From Argyresthia goedartella (lineage: Eukaryota > Arthropoda > Insecta > Lepidoptera > Argyresthiidae): 64,000 nt of DNA. Each line of letters starts with the position of its first letter. Positions within the stretch are counted from its first letter, which is position 1. The notes below the pieces were generated by a model. It did not search any database. It worked only from the letters and a program-made list of their open reading frames with translations, and was not told the origin of the DNA. Position numbers and translations under genes: made by a program. Of this stretch, positions 63,886 to 64,000 are shown piece after piece. The stretch covers positions 18,673,243 to 18,737,242 of the forward strand of contig OX463816.1 in assembly GCA_949825045.1 (NCBI GenBank). Reading direction: 5' to 3'.

Positions 63886-64000
63886 TGGATAAGGAGTATA
63901 GTGCAGTGGGGACCACACATAGATAAATTGGCTGGTAAATTAAGTTCTGCGGCTTACGCTGTTAGGAACATCAGACAAAGCACGGATGTGGCTACATCTA
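63886..64000 (+). mobile_element. LINE A-type RT fragment joined to LINE C
   Basis: WGPHIDKLAGKLSSAAYAVR then STDVATS is the post-palm block of LINE A-type RT. ACGGATGTGGCTACATCTA is also present at 6112-6130. The switch from LINE C RT start to this block lacks the palm, so a deletion or chimera lies at about 63885. It runs off the window. Confidence 0.65.

Overview
The window reads as nuclear DNA of an insect, most likely a moth or butterfly. Evidence: short GT-AG introns; tRNA-derived SINEs and RTE, jockey/CR1 and LOA-type LINEs of the kind that fill lepidopteran genomes; a BEL/Pao and a Ty3/gypsy LTR element; and TTAGG repeats, the insect telomere unit. No bacterial operon, CRISPR array or rRNA was seen. 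The organism call is an inference from these families; no search was run.

Only two host genes can be supported, arranged head to head. mRpS7 (mitochondrial ribosomal protein uS7m) runs leftward from 36799 to 21062 in four exons encoding about 240 residues. POLR1F (RPA43/TWISTNB subunit of RNA polymerase I) runs rightward from 37291 to 41369 in four exons encoding about 312 residues. Their start codons are 491 bp apart, so they probably share a promoter region. mRpS7 has a 13.5 kb intron holding a full-length BEL/Pao element with target-site duplications, SINEs, a Merlin-like transposase relic, an RTE tail and a MITE with TTAGG repeats inside. POLR1F has a 2.9 kb intron holding a LOA-like LINE in antisense.

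Layout. 1-7.9 kb: broken LINE copies. 8.0-17.7 kb: one large DNA transposon relic with about 30 bp inverted ends and a decayed DDE-type transposase, itself invaded by a near full-length LINE, a jockey tail and a MITE. 17.7-21 kb: unassigned DNA and a LINE fragment. 21-36.8 kb: mRpS7. 37.3-41.4 kb: POLR1F. 41.6-44.1 kb: an inverted-repeat element with an 8 bp target duplication and a palindromic satellite inside. 44.2-45.9 kb: a second inverted-repeat element whose arms carry a motif every ~140 bp. 46-51 kb: repeats, a LINE ORF1 relic, a LINE tail. 51.3-60.0 kb: copies of a palindromic repeat family with a conserved short reading frame, split by a Ty3/gypsy element. 60-64 kb: pieces of one LINE split by these insertions and by a Crypton-like tyrosine recombinase.

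The host genes serve basic mitochondrial translation and rRNA transcription. Everything else looks like layered selfish DNA. The most promising undescribed material is the 9.7 kb transposon, the 140-bp-periodic element, the 8-bp-TSD satellite element, the palindromic repeat family and the tyrosine recombinase relic.
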